DNA from: Puia sp963703355 | GTDB lineage: Bacteria > Bacteroidota > Bacteroidia > Chitinophagales > Chitinophagaceae | Assembly (NCBI GenBank): GCA_963703355.1 | Contig: OY969813.1 | Location: forward strand, 1,178,001-1,242,000 | Direction of reading: 5' to 3' | Length of the DNA stretch: 64,000 nt | In this document: piece by piece, positions 35,365 through 44,156 of the stretch | Layout of the letters: each line of letters begins with the position of its first letter | How positions within the stretch are numbered: position 1 is the stretch's first letter | Notes under the pieces: generated by a model | Told to the model about the DNA's origin: nothing | Databases searched by the model: none | What the model saw: the letters and a program-made list of their open reading frames with translations, nothing else | Translations under genes and position numbers: made by a program

Positions 35365-35685
35365 ACACACAACAACCGGCTTGCAACGGCTCATTCAAAA
35401 ATCATAAACTACCACTTAAATTTTGATCTTTTTTCTTCCGGAGATGCTTTAGTGATCGTTTAGTGGTCTCCAATGCGAAAACGATCTCGGTTTATTGCAA
35501 AAATTCTCCCTCAAAACAACCGCCTTACCTGATTCGGGTCGAATCCTGATTTATCTGCCTGTCGACACAAATATACTTTGAACAATTCTTCACTATTTTA
35601 TGCATTTGGGGAAGTGGAACGGTGAAAATCAAAGCGTCTTCCGGGCTGCCTCATTATCCTTCCAAAAAAAATGCAAAAATAATAG
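35365..35685. other. Intergenic stretch without recognised gene
   Basis: 321 bp between the ArsR operon and the convergent response regulator. It holds a short inverted repeat GATTCG-GGT-CGAATC near 35531-35545 and, on the minus strand, a TATATTTG box near 35568-35575 with no downstream gene to serve. No coding signal seen. Confidence 0.3.
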
Positions 35686-36111
35686 CTACATCGTATTCGG
35701 ATGTATACATATCTGCCAGTACTCCAGAATCAGTGTCAGCAGCATCTTGATATCACGGGTCTGGGTCGGTTTTTCAAAATATCCCTGCACCATCATTTTT
35801 TCATAGGCATTTTCGACCGCCTTTTTTTTGGCTGTAGTGGTAAGGAAAACAAAGGGGATTGATTTTTTCCTCAGGTATTCGTTTTCATTGAGTGTGAGTT
35901 TGAATTCCGGACCATCCATACCAGGAAGGTTAACATCGGATATTATTAAAAAAGGTTGTACGTTAGTTACAGTAAGGTACTTCAAAGCGTCGGAAGCATT
36001 GGTGAAGTATTCTCTCTCAAAGCCCGTAGCCATTTCAAGAAATACTTCTTCCATCATCTCCCTGTCATCCTGATCATCTTCCACAATAACAACGGGTCCA
36101 TATTTCGGCAT
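35686..36111 (-). CDS. Single-domain response regulator (receiver only)
   Basis: 141 aa using the ATG at 36111 (MPKYGPVVIVEDDQDD); a longer frame to 36222 adds 37 residues unlike a receiver. Acidic pair at 11-13, phosphoacceptor Asp59 in LIISDVNLPGMDG, switch Thr in FLTTTA and Lys in FEKPTQ. No output domain, so it acts as an Rcp1/CheY-like phosphotransfer partner, typically of a hybrid or phytochrome-like kinase. No kinase gene is adjacent. Confidence 0.88.
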   Translation of the reverse strand: MPKYGPVVIVEDDQDDREMMEEVFLEMATGFEREYFTNASDALKYLTVTNVQPFLIISDVNLPGMDGPEFKLTLNENEYLRKKSIPFVFLTTTAKKKAVENAYEKMMVQGYFEKPTQTRDIKMLLTLILEYWQICIHPNTM

Positions 36112-36238
36112 CTTCAAATGTTTTAGAGCCTCAAATATCATCTCTTTTTCGTTGCCAAGTACAGTTAGTTTGAAATCATATTTTTTCAACCTTGTAATGT
36201 TGGCTTTCATTACCCGGAACATACTAACTTAGTGGACC

Positions 36239-37282
36239 ATGGACAAAGAACCGGAGGAAACTATAAAAAAAGAATTATCCTATACCGTTAAGGTATGGCA
36301 GACGACCGCGATAGTTTGTCTTTCACTCACCATCATTCTCATCTTACGGGTAGCATTTAATATTTTACTCATGGCGCTGGCGGGTGTTTTGATTGCCGTA
36401 TACTTTCATGGGGTTGCGGGGATCATTACCGCCAAAACCAGGATTCACCGAAAACTGGCTTTGATAATTTCCATCGTCGGTACGATCGTATTGGTGGGCG
36501 TTATGAGCTGGTTTGTAGGGTCCAAAGTGCAGCGACAGGTTGCCGAACTTAGCAACACACTTCCCCAGACAATAAAAGTGGCCCGCGTTAAAATTGCCAA
36601 TACACCCGTGGGTTCTAAAATAATAGAATTTACCTCGGGTAACAGCTCTCAAAAGTTAATGGATACGGTGACCACTTTTTTCAGTACCAGTTTCGGTGTG
36701 TTGGGAGATTTATATATTATTCTGTTTCTGGGTATTTTCTTCACTGCCGATCCCACACTTTATAAAAACGGAATTCTCTTTCTCTTTCCCCGACGAATGA
36801 AATCTACCGGAACTGACATTTTGAAAAGAATAGAAACCGCTTTGAAAGGATGGCTCAAAAGTATCCTCGTTTCCATTGTGCTGATCACTATTTTGGTTGC
36901 GATAGGTTTGTCACTGATTGGATTACCTGCCACGATGGTGCTCGGTCTTATCACCGGAATTCTGGAGATCATCCCGAATTTCGGCCCTGTGATTGCTATG
37001 TTACCCGGCCTTTTATTAGCATTGACCATCAGCACCAAAACTGTGGTTGTCGCAGCGCTGATTTATATCGCTTGTCAGACGATTGTGGGAAATATTGCCC
37101 TGCCATTGTTGCAAAAAAAAATCATCCATATTCCTCCCGCGCTGACGCTGCTGAGTCAGTTAATTATGGGTACTTTATCCGGACTATTGGGCATTATTCT
37201 AGCTGTTCCACTGCTGGCTATTTTAATTATTGTGATAGATGAATTGTATATAAAAAATCAACACAATCACCAACAGGTATAA
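36239..37282 (+). CDS. AI-2E family transporter (PerM/TqsA-like)
   Basis: 347-aa inner-membrane protein with about eight hydrophobic segments. The family pattern is visible: ILLMALAGVLIAVYFHGVAG at the start, LYIILFLGIFFTADP, the amphipathic linker with LKRIETALKGWLKS, and the late LGLITGILEIIPNFGPVIAMLPG motif. Family members export AI-2 or act as ion antiporters; which applies here is unknown. Divergent from the response regulator. Confidence 0.9.
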   Translation: MDKEPEETIKKELSYTVKVWQTTAIVCLSLTIILILRVAFNILLMALAGVLIAVYFHGVAGIITAKTRIHRKLALIISIVGTIVLVGVMSWFVGSKVQRQVAELSNTLPQTIKVARVKIANTPVGSKIIEFTSGNSSQKLMDTVTTFFSTSFGVLGDLYIILFLGIFFTADPTLYKNGILFLFPRRMKSTGTDILKRIETALKGWLKSILVSIVLITILVAIGLSLIGLPATMVLGLITGILEIIPNFGPVIAMLPGLLLALTISTKTVVVAALIYIACQTIVGNIALPLLQKKIIHIPPALTLLSQLIMGTLSGLLGIILAVPLLAILIIVIDELYIKNQHNHQQV

Positions 37283-37347
37283 ATATCTAACTGATTATTT
37301 ATTGAAAAGAATCCCCAGACCTGAAGATCTTCGTTCACTATTAAAAA

Positions 37348-37563
37348 TCAATACGTACTGACCTCAACAATGGCCGAAGCGTATGCTTCCGGTGCCTCCT
37401 GCGGAAGGTTGGGACCAACCCCACCTGTAATAATTCTGCTTGTATATTTTCCGGAGAACCTATCGGTGAATGTAGAATAAAATTCATTTATCTGACGGGA
37501 AATCCAGAACCAAAGTTTTAAGAATATATCAGACCAACTCGGGTTGAAGTGTAATTTTTGCTG
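37348..37563 (-). pseudogene. Alpha/beta-hydrolase C-terminal remnant, catalytic His lost
   Basis: A 71-codon open frame without start codon ends at TGA 37348-37350. Its last part reads FSGKYTSRIITGGVG-P-NLPQEAPEAYA, the C-terminal signature of alpha/beta-hydrolases that normally has GHNLPQEAP; the catalytic His is Pro here. It overlaps the 3' end of the gene at 37529 in another frame. The rest of the hydrolase is missing, so this is a dead fragment. The remainder of the 37283-37528 gap holds nothing else. Confidence 0.6.
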
Positions 37564-38029
37564 TCAATAATCCCAGTAGTTTTTCATTGTCTTTTTTAAT
37601 TTGACTCATGTTCTTACCACCGGAAGATATCAGCATTTCCGGAAATGCGTTATTCCTGGAAGAGAGTTTAAGCCACTGAATGTTAATCGAATGCATGAGG
37701 GGTGTCGGACTCGAATACACGCTTATCTGAATGGATTCATAAGGCAATTCAAATCGGAAATCGATATTCAGATTTCTGTATATTTTACCATTGTCAGGTT
37801 CAAACCGATATGGATGGAATTCAATTTGTCGTTCATAAAGCTGCAAACTGCCCTTGACAAAATAGGCGATTGGGACATATTTGGATCCATTGCTTACCTG
37901 CGGAAAACCTTCCGGTATTTCGCCCCTTCCCAACAGGGTTTTCCACCAGCCATTGGATCTGGTGATTTCACTAAATGCATTCAGGTGTTTGATGGAGGAA
38001 ATCCAGATGTCTTCGATTGTAAACGTCAT
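37529..38029 (-). CDS. Hypothetical protein
   Basis: 166 aa, no signal peptide or membrane segment; probably cytoplasmic. Predicted mixed alpha/beta with a repeated strand pattern in the middle (KIYRNLNIDFRF, YESIQISVYSS) and a Lys/Glu-rich helical end. Not recognised. ATG at 38029. Its 3' end abuts an alpha/beta-hydrolase remnant, suggesting that a deletion or insertion reshaped this locus. Confidence 0.55.
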   Translation of the reverse strand: MTFTIEDIWISSIKHLNAFSEITRSNGWWKTLLGRGEIPEGFPQVSNGSKYVPIAYFVKGSLQLYERQIEFHPYRFEPDNGKIYRNLNIDFRFELPYESIQISVYSSPTPLMHSINIQWLKLSSRNNAFPEMLISSGGKNMSQIKKDNEKLLGLLTAKITLQPELV

Positions 38030-38323
38030 ACCTGAAGGTCAGACAATTTCCCCATATCATAGGATTTAGATGATCAGCGGTATTGTTTCCTCGTTAAAAT
38101 CATATTATTTTATTAAACCCCATTAAAAGAGTCGTCAATTAGCATTTTGAAGTAGTATAGCGACTTTTAGCTAATTAAAAGTTTTTTTCTGAATTCAATG
38201 TGGAACAATAGTAGTTATTTGAATTGCGATGCTGAAAATATGCAGAAATATTATATGCATTTTCAACAATGGGATATTTTCGTTTGTAAAGCAATCAGTT
38301 GTCAAGGCAGCCATCCATATAAC

Positions 38324-39100
38324 ATGCAGAAAGTAAAATCAGTCGGGTTGATTATTTTCATTATGCACGCGCTGTCGACATCAGCTCAGAACAACTATGA
38401 GATTCAGGTATATGCTTCGCCAACACAGACGGCCCATTCCACCATGTTTGAATTGCATAGCAACTACACATTTGATGGCAGTACTCAAATTGTTGATGGC
38501 GTTTTACCTTCAAACCATTCGCTGCATGAAACACTTGAAATTACTACTGGCGTCACGCCTGTTTTTGAAATAGGTGCTTATCTTTTCACGAACTATACTT
38601 CGGGCTATGGATATCAGGTTGTGGGTACGCATATACGGCCACGCGTAATGGCTCCGGCGAGTTGGGGAATACCATTTGGACTCAGCTTATCACTGGAATT
38701 TGGTTACCAGAAACCCGCTTACTCCAATGACACCTGGAGTCTGGAAATCAGACCTATCCTGGATAAGCAATGGAACAAGCTGTATGTTTCTCTCAATCCT
38801 ACTCTCGGGATTTCATTAAAGAGTCAATACAATAGTTCCGTGCCTACTTTTGAACCTAATGTAAAAATATCATACGCGATATTTAATAACGCGGCTTTCG
38901 GTATAGAGTATTACGGTGATATGGGACCCGTTACGCAATTTGACCAGAGCAGCCAGCAGAATCATGCCATTTTTATTGCGTATGATCTTCTCAATGATGC
39001 AAAATGGGAGTTTAATGTTGGTGCGGGATTTGGACTTACGCCTTCAACGGATCCTTTTGTTTTTAAAATAATCGTTGGAAGGAAAGTTAAATGGAAATAA
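38324..39100 (+). CDS. Outer-membrane beta-barrel-like protein
   Basis: 258 aa from the ATG at 38324, which gives a signal peptide (MQKVKSVGLIIFIMHALSTSAQ); the frame is open 42 codons further upstream but that part lacks signal character. The mature protein is rich in aromatic-ended beta strands (VFEIGAYLFTNYT, FGLSLSLEFGYQK, AAFGIEYYGDMG, WEFNVGAGFGLT) and ends in a strand (FVFKIIVGRKVKW). Resembles uncharacterised barrels found widely in Bacteroidota; function unknown. Convergent, 9 bp from the haem_bd gene. Confidence 0.7.
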   Translation: MQKVKSVGLIIFIMHALSTSAQNNYEIQVYASPTQTAHSTMFELHSNYTFDGSTQIVDGVLPSNHSLHETLEITTGVTPVFEIGAYLFTNYTSGYGYQVVGTHIRPRVMAPASWGIPFGLSLSLEFGYQKPAYSNDTWSLEIRPILDKQWNKLYVSLNPTLGISLKSQYNSSVPTFEPNVKISYAIFNNAAFGIEYYGDMGPVTQFDQSSQQNHAIFIAYDLLNDAKWEFNVGAGFGLTPSTDPFVFKIIVGRKVKWK

Positions 39101-39109
39101 ACTTCCGCA

Positions 39110-39589
39110 TTATTTGTTATAGCCTATCTCCTTCCTGGCCGATATTGTCCATGCCTTTATTATTTGAATCTGTCCGCTGTCCAGGATCGCATAACGATGG
39201 ATAAATGTATAAGTATCAAGTGGCATTTCCTTTTTTTCAACTGTTTCGTCTATATCTCCCATCCGGTGATCCATCTTCTTTTTAGTAAACTGTGAAAGAT
39301 CAGAAAAATTGATTGCCCGCTTACCGTCATTAATATGATCCCTTAACCACAGACCAACCGGATTGATCAAGGCATACCATGGATATACCGTATGATTGGA
39401 ATGGCAATCATAACAAGACGTTTTGAGGATATGCTGAACGGTATCCGGCACCTGAACATAATGAGTAATGTCGTTCGGCCCATCCGACAATCCATTATTG
39501 CGTTCCGGACGGATGAACTGGATGATTACAAAAATAATAAGAATAACTACCCCTGTTTTCCGAAGGATTAAACCCCTTTTTATCGCCAT
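39110..39589 (-). CDS. Haem-binding domain protein (haem_bd, CxxCH)
   Basis: 159 aa membrane-anchored cytochrome-like protein. One N-terminal TM (ILRKTGVVILIIFVIIQFI), then SCYDCHSNHTVYPWY with the c-type haem motif, PVGLWLRDHINDGKRAINFS, and EMPLDTYTFIHRYAILD, the usual order of the haem_bd family. It faces the periplasm and is likely an electron carrier or haem sensor. Downstream partner not evident; the PAP2 gene lies 61 bp upstream on the same strand. Confidence 0.88.
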   Translation of the reverse strand: MAIKRGLILRKTGVVILIIFVIIQFIRPERNNGLSDGPNDITHYVQVPDTVQHILKTSCYDCHSNHTVYPWYALINPVGLWLRDHINDGKRAINFSDLSQFTKKKMDHRMGDIDETVEKKEMPLDTYTFIHRYAILDSGQIQIIKAWTISARKEIGYNK

Positions 39590-39650
39590 ATTTATTTAAA
39601 ATTCCATTCGAATGCAAACGCAAAGATCATCTTATTTGAAAATAATAGTA

Positions 39651-40412
39651 TCAATTATTTAAATAATAATCATTTGGTAAAAATGCCACTTCGCTTTCTG
39701 CCCTCTTTTCGGAAATAAAATGTCCGAAAAGAAGTCTGAATACTATATGCATGAATGAAAGCCACCAAATAGCTATAAAAAAACTACCTAAAACGTCGGT
39801 GGGATAGTGCACATGTAAATAAATTCTGGACGTACCTACGCCAAAACTGATCAAAACAGCAATAAAGGATATGAACCATCTGAAATAAAAACTAACCCTG
39901 ATTTTCCAAACGAGAAATAAAACGATTCCGCAAAAAATAAATCCACCCAACGCATGGCCGCTGGGAAAACTATATCCACCGGCGCCACTTACCAGGTGTT
40001 CCAATGGACGACTCCTGTGAAATATAATTTTTAGTACCCAGCCCAACAACAGACTGCTGACTGCCGTTGTAGCTGTGAGGTAAACCAGACACCGATAATT
40101 TTTATTTTCGAGATAAATGATGATAAAAATATAAGCCGGTATAAGAAAATTACCAGTTCCCAGCATGGTCAACTCATTAGCGAAGTTTAAACCAGCCGGA
40201 CTCACCAATTTCTTTACCTGTAGAAATATACCATAGTCGATTACGTTATCTTTTTCGCAAATGATATAATTCGTGAGAAAATAAATCAGCACGGACGTCG
40301 TCATCAAAACGATCAGTGAAAAGAATATCTCCCTCTGAAAATTGCTGAAAATGCAAGCAGCCTTTTTTGCCTTTGATCTCCAATGAAAATATCCAAAAAG
40401 GTTTTTATGCAT
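39651..40412 (-). CDS. PAP2-family membrane phosphatase
   Basis: 253 aa using the ATG at 40412 (the longer frame starts at TTG). Six hydrophobic segments and the three PAP2 motifs: KIIFHRSRP (KxxxxxRP), SFPSGHA (PSGH) and SRIYLHVHYPTD (SRxxxxxHxxxD). It dephosphorylates lipid phosphates at the periplasmic side, for example undecaprenyl pyrophosphate or phosphatidylglycerol phosphate. A link to carrier-lipid recycling for the polysaccharide locus is possible but the gene lies 8 kb away. Confidence 0.92.
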   Translation of the reverse strand: MHKNLFGYFHWRSKAKKAACIFSNFQREIFFSLIVLMTTSVLIYFLTNYIICEKDNVIDYGIFLQVKKLVSPAGLNFANELTMLGTGNFLIPAYIFIIIYLENKNYRCLVYLTATTAVSSLLLGWVLKIIFHRSRPLEHLVSGAGGYSFPSGHALGGFIFCGIVLFLVWKIRVSFYFRWFISFIAVLISFGVGTSRIYLHVHYPTDVLGSFFIAIWWLSFMHIVFRLLFGHFISEKRAESEVAFLPNDYYLNN

Positions 40413-40487
40413 GAACAACTATCTGAACTGATAGATGCTCATGCCGGAATAAGGGTTGGCTTCATATGACCCGGTAACCGGATTATT

Positions 40488-41798
40488 TCAAAAATGGTAA
40501 GTAAACCCTGTGCCGATTCCGAAATTATACGGATAGGCAGCAATAGCGGTTTCGAGATTGATAGGGCTAAGTGTATTTTTAAAACTTGGAATAATATTCA
40601 CTCCAATATTTGAATTGATACGATATTCCAAATCCAGTTTCACCAATACACCCCAGTTTATTTTTTTCAGCCCCATCATATTCACTGAATATTCCTTTTC
40701 GGAACTCCCGTTACCGTAAGTCTTCGTTTCTATTTCAGCACCTGTCAGCACATTAAAAGACGTTCCTGCACCCACCAGCAGGGAAAATCTGTTCAACGGA
40801 ATGCGATATGATAGCACTAATGGGATCGTGAGATAATGGAGCTGGCTATATGATTTTGCCGTATAAACACTATCTCCAACATTGGGTAACGTTCGGGAAG
40901 CAGGTTTTAAATATCCATAGCCGGATATAGTATTCAGTCTGTATTGAATAGTCCCGTGGCTATCTAATACCGCATATGAGGTGCCGGAATCAATATTACT
41001 ATTCGACCAGGAATAGCTTATTCCGGATTGCAACAACCACCGTTTGTTGATTTTATAATTGATATACACTCCCACAGATGCTGAAAAAACATTCCTTTCC
41101 TGTTGTTCTATTTCCTGGCCATTAACTCCTGTCAGATCGTTGTCTGTCAGACTATATCCGGCAAATTCCTGAGAAAAATAAGGTGTTAAGGAAAAACGCT
41201 CTTTAACCCGGATTTTCCGATGAATTAAAGTTAAAGGCATATTTGGTACCGTCGGTGTTGGAGGGTTTGCAGGATGCATGGAAAGTAACTGGGAATTCGA
41301 TGCAACAGATTCGACAGAACTTAGCTGCATCAACTTTTCATCTGGGTTCAACAAAACCGAATTATTTACATCATATGGATTTTCGGATATTTCGTCCCTC
41401 ACAGATTTTTTAACGGAAGTGACTTTGCTGTTATGATCTTCAACAGGTGTGGTCACATCCGGCGGAATTACTTTATTATTTTTCAGTACGCTGTGCTGCG
41501 TTTTCATTTTTACCGACAAGTTTGAAGGTATTACTGTCTTGTCTCGCTGCAACGATTCCCGCTTGAAAATTGCCTCCTGATGGAAATACAACGTGCATAA
41601 AATGGCAAGACCGATGATCAGCCCTATGGTAGTTGCAACATATTGTTTCCCGCGAAATGTATACGCAACAATTTTCCTGTCATGTTCATCAAGTTCTTCT
41701 TCAATTTTGCTCCAGACTTGTTCCGATGGATCTGACCTGTATGCTTGTATGGCATCATGAAACAGACGGTCTACTTTATTTGGTAAATTTTTATCCAT
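40488..41798 (-). CDS. Anti-sigma-like membrane protein with C-terminal beta-barrel
   Basis: 436 aa with an unusual order: about 55 cytoplasmic residues (VDRLFHDAIQAYRSDPSEQVWSKIEEEL), one TM (VATTIGLIIGLAILCTLYF), a Ser/Asn-rich linker of about 130 residues, then a PorT-like barrel (SVGVYINYKIN, WLLQSGISYSW, IGVNIIPSF, ending IGTGFTYHF). There is no cleavable signal peptide. It follows the ECF sigma gene by 6 bp, so the N-terminus probably binds that sigma factor. How one chain could sit in both membranes is unclear. Confidence 0.75.
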   Translation of the reverse strand: MDKNLPNKVDRLFHDAIQAYRSDPSEQVWSKIEEELDEHDRKIVAYTFRGKQYVATTIGLIIGLAILCTLYFHQEAIFKRESLQRDKTVIPSNLSVKMKTQHSVLKNNKVIPPDVTTPVEDHNSKVTSVKKSVRDEISENPYDVNNSVLLNPDEKLMQLSSVESVASNSQLLSMHPANPPTPTVPNMPLTLIHRKIRVKERFSLTPYFSQEFAGYSLTDNDLTGVNGQEIEQQERNVFSASVGVYINYKINKRWLLQSGISYSWSNSNIDSGTSYAVLDSHGTIQYRLNTISGYGYLKPASRTLPNVGDSVYTAKSYSQLHYLTIPLVLSYRIPLNRFSLLVGAGTSFNVLTGAEIETKTYGNGSSEKEYSVNMMGLKKINWGVLVKLDLEYRINSNIGVNIIPSFKNTLSPINLETAIAAYPYNFGIGTGFTYHF

Positions 41799-41804
41799 GG
41801 GTAT

Positions 41805-42374
41805 CTATCGTAATATTTTTAATTCAGTAGCAAGTTGTTTTTTCAAAATTTGCCTTGCGTCAGATAGATTTGATTTCGAAGTACCCTCAGAAACGTGTAA
41901 CAATTCAGCAATTTCCCTATGTTTTAACCCTTCAAAAACATACAAATTAAAAACTATCCGACAGGCTGGCGGTAAGTTTTGTATCAGTTCTATTAATTCT
42001 TTTTCACTGAGACGATCAATAAGGTCAATTTCTGAGGACAGGTAGTTGTGATGATCAGTTAAGACAACCTTATTAATGACATTTAATTTACTTCTATAAC
42101 GCTGCAACGCACAATTAATCATTATCCGACGCAGCCAGCCTTCAAAAGATCCTCTGTATTGGAACTGATCTATATTTTTAAACATCTGGAGAAATCCATC
42201 CTGCAATACTTCTTCTGCTTCCTGTCTGTTCTGACAATAACGCAGGCAAAGAGCCATCATCGCAGACCCATACATTTCATAGATTTTTTTCTGGCATGAG
42301 CGATCCCGTACCAGACATCCTTTGATCAGGCTTTTCAGGTCCTTTACTATAATAACTTTCCTTTTGATCACCAT
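41805..42374 (-). CDS. ECF sigma factor
   Basis: 189 aa from the ATG at 42374; upstream codons to 42479 lack sigma-like sequence. Region 2 is RSCQKKIYEMYGSAMMALCLRY with AEEVLQDGFLQMFKNI and YRGSFEGWLRRIMIN; region 4 is NLPPACRIVFNLYVFEGLKHREIAELLHVSEGTSKSNL near 130-170. Group 4 sigma-70 factor. Cotranscribed with the membrane-anchored barrel protein 6 bp downstream, its presumed regulator. Regulon unknown. Confidence 0.93.
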   Translation of the reverse strand: MVIKRKVIIVKDLKSLIKGCLVRDRSCQKKIYEMYGSAMMALCLRYCQNRQEAEEVLQDGFLQMFKNIDQFQYRGSFEGWLRRIMINCALQRYRSKLNVINKVVLTDHHNYLSSEIDLIDRLSEKELIELIQNLPPACRIVFNLYVFEGLKHREIAELLHVSEGTSKSNLSDARQILKKQLATELKILR

Positions 42375-42505
42375 AGATGCAGAAAACGATGAAAAGGTTG
42401 GGCGAAAATAATTTAGTATAAATTTAGTTTCCGCTGCTCCCTTAAACCCGCCAAAATATATAATTTGCGGACAGCCCATCTGACTGCCTGCCTGGATATC
42501 TCATT

Positions 42506-42513
42506 TACATTTG
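42506..42513 (+). promoter_or_regulatory. Candidate -7 box of the thioredoxin-ApbE operon
   Basis: TACATTTG fits the TAnnTTTG consensus and ends 6 bp before the ATG at 42520, implying a leaderless or nearly leaderless mRNA. No good -33 box. Diverges from the sigma factor gene. Confidence 0.3.
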
Positions 42514-42519
42514 AAAAAT

Positions 42520-42981
42520 ATGGAAACCTATACTGTGAAAGTAAAACTATTGCTATTGCTGCCCGTCTTTTTATTTTTTACAGCGGACTGGCATCATAAC
42601 CTGAAAGAAGCGCAACTAATTGCTCAAAAGGAGCATAAATACATTCTCCTGAACTTTTCAGGCTCTGACTGGTGTGGTCCCTGTATCCGCATGAAAAAAG
42701 AGCTTTTTGAATCCGAAGTGTTCAAGCAGATGGCCGATACTCAGCTGGTGTTGGTAAATGCGGATTTCCCCAGAAATAAAAAAAACCAGCCTACGGCGGA
42801 TCAGCAAAAAATCAATGATGAGATGGCAGATAGATACAATCCCCTTGGTAAATTTCCATTCACTCTTTTATTAAACGAAAAGGGTGCGGTACTGGGCAGT
42901 TGGGAAGGTTTTCCTAATGAATCTCCGGACGTTTTTGTTGAAGATTTACGCAATATAATTTACACAACAACTCATGAGTGA
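42520..42981 (+). CDS. Exported thioredoxin-family protein
   Basis: 153 aa. Start ATG 42520 gives a signal peptide (KVKLLLLLPVFLFF-TA); a TTG at 42511 is less likely. Active site SDWCGPCIRMK with Cys52 and Cys55, and the cis-Pro in GKFPFTLL. Periplasmic disulfide reductase/isomerase. It opens the operon with ApbE, DUF4266 and DUF3570 genes and overlaps the ApbE gene by 8 bp, so it probably acts on the same pathway, for example by keeping Cys residues reduced. Confidence 0.9.
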   Translation: METYTVKVKLLLLLPVFLFFTADWHHNLKEAQLIAQKEHKYILLNFSGSDWCGPCIRMKKELFESEVFKQMADTQLVLVNADFPRNKKNQPTADQQKINDEMADRYNPLGKFPFTLLLNEKGAVLGSWEGFPNESPDVFVEDLRNIIYTTTHE

Positions 42982-43909
42982 CCATCTGCAGGTATTTCAC
43001 AGATCCCTTAAACTGATGGGTAACCGTTTTCAGTTAAGTGCTGTCGCCTCTTCAGAAGAGTGGGCTCAGGACTGTATTGAAGCAGGAATTATTGAAATAC
43101 GCCGGATTGAAAAAAAATTGACTACCTATAATGAAGAGAGTGAAACGGCGTTGATCAATCAACATGCAGGTATTAAACCCGTTGTGGTCACCAGGGAAAC
43201 TTTTGATTTAATCGAGCGATCAAAAAAAATTTCTCAGGTAACTAGGGGCGCGTTCGACATTACATACGGTTCGGTAGATAAAACCCTATGGAATTTTGAT
43301 ACGAACATGCGTAAACTCCCCGATCCATTCATTGCCAAAACCATGACAAGACTGATCAATTACAAGAATGTATTGACGAACAGAAACGATTTATCCGTTA
43401 TGCTTAAAGAAAAAGGCATGCGTATAGGGTTTGGCGGTATTGGGAAAGGATACGCCGCCGAAAGAGCGCGGCTGGTCATGAAAGAGAAAGGTGTGGAAAA
43501 CGGAGTCGTAAATGCCTCAGGCGACATGACAACCTGGGGATTGCAGCCGGATGAAACACCCTGGACAATAGGGATAGCAGACCCGAATTTGAAGGAAAGG
43601 GCCTTTTCATATATCAATATTACAAACCTGGCTGTTGCGACCTCCGGCAACTACGAAAAATTTATTCTCGTAGATGGAAAGAAGTATTCACATACGATCG
43701 ATCCCCGAACCGGTATGCCTATTCGGGGAATCAAAAGCGTTACAGTTATCAGCACCAATGCGGAGATTGCAGATGCCATGACAACGCCTGTTATGATCAT
43801 GGGCATCAGGGCTGGACTGGACATGATCAACCAGATGGATCGTGTGGAAGCGATTATAATAGATGATGATGACAAAATTCATATTTCAAATAATATCCGT
43901 TTAAACTAA
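42974..43909 (+). CDS. apbE: FAD:protein FMN transferase (ApbE family)
   Basis: 311 aa. Transfers FMN from FAD to Thr/Ser in target proteins. Motifs: FDITYGSVDKTLWNF, GGIGKGYAAERA (FAD site), NASGDMTTWG, SHTIDPRTGMPI and SVTVISTNAEIADAMTTPV. No signal peptide or lipobox is visible, although most ApbE proteins are exported lipoproteins, so where it acts is uncertain. Second gene of the operon. Possible targets are among the following genes, but no exact flavinylation motif was found. Confidence 0.92.
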   Translation: MSDHLQVFHRSLKLMGNRFQLSAVASSEEWAQDCIEAGIIEIRRIEKKLTTYNEESETALINQHAGIKPVVVTRETFDLIERSKKISQVTRGAFDITYGSVDKTLWNFDTNMRKLPDPFIAKTMTRLINYKNVLTNRNDLSVMLKEKGMRIGFGGIGKGYAAERARLVMKEKGVENGVVNASGDMTTWGLQPDETPWTIGIADPNLKERAFSYINITNLAVATSGNYEKFILVDGKKYSHTIDPRTGMPIRGIKSVTVISTNAEIADAMTTPVMIMGIRAGLDMINQMDRVEAIIIDDDDKIHISNNIRLN

Positions 43910-43913
43910 AAAC

Positions 43914-44138
43914 ATGCATTATAAATATTTCAGGGAAATCCTGATGGCCTTTTTTGTGTGTGCTGTCTTTGCATCCTGCGCTCATGTTAAAGAATATCAA
44001 AAAAGCAGGATCAATGATTCCGAAATGTCCTTGTCGAGTCGTCACGTAGAAAAAAACGAACTGAATGCAGAATCTTACCGGGAAGGGTCTTCTGGTGCAA
44101 ATGGCGGTAAAACGGGCGGCGGTTGCGGTTGTAATTAA
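43914..44138 (+). CDS. DUF4266 lipoprotein
   Basis: 74 aa. Lipobox FASC with acceptor Cys22, then VKEYQKSRINDSEM, the conserved DUF4266 block, and a glycine-rich end ...SSGANGGKTGGGCGCN. The C-terminal GGGCGCN is typical of the family. SSGAN resembles the ApbE target motif SGAT, but the acceptor Thr is Asn here. Regularly found with ApbE and DUF3570 genes, as seen on both sides. Biochemical role not known to me. Confidence 0.87.
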   Translation: MHYKYFREILMAFFVCAVFASCAHVKEYQKSRINDSEMSLSSRHVEKNELNAESYREGSSGANGGKTGGGCGCN

Positions 44139-44156
44139 AATCCCTATCAAATTATC

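Noticed and set aside
35531..35545. GATTCG-GGT-CGAATC, looking like a tRNA T-arm
   Set aside because: The loop is too short and no cloverleaf arms are found around it.
35568..35575. TATATTTG box on the minus strand
   Set aside because: Perfect -7 consensus, but it points toward the 3' end of a plus-strand operon, has no -33 box and no gene to drive.
36112..36222. N-terminal extension of the response regulator
   Set aside because: 37 extra residues are unlike a receiver domain; ATG 36111 gives the standard start.
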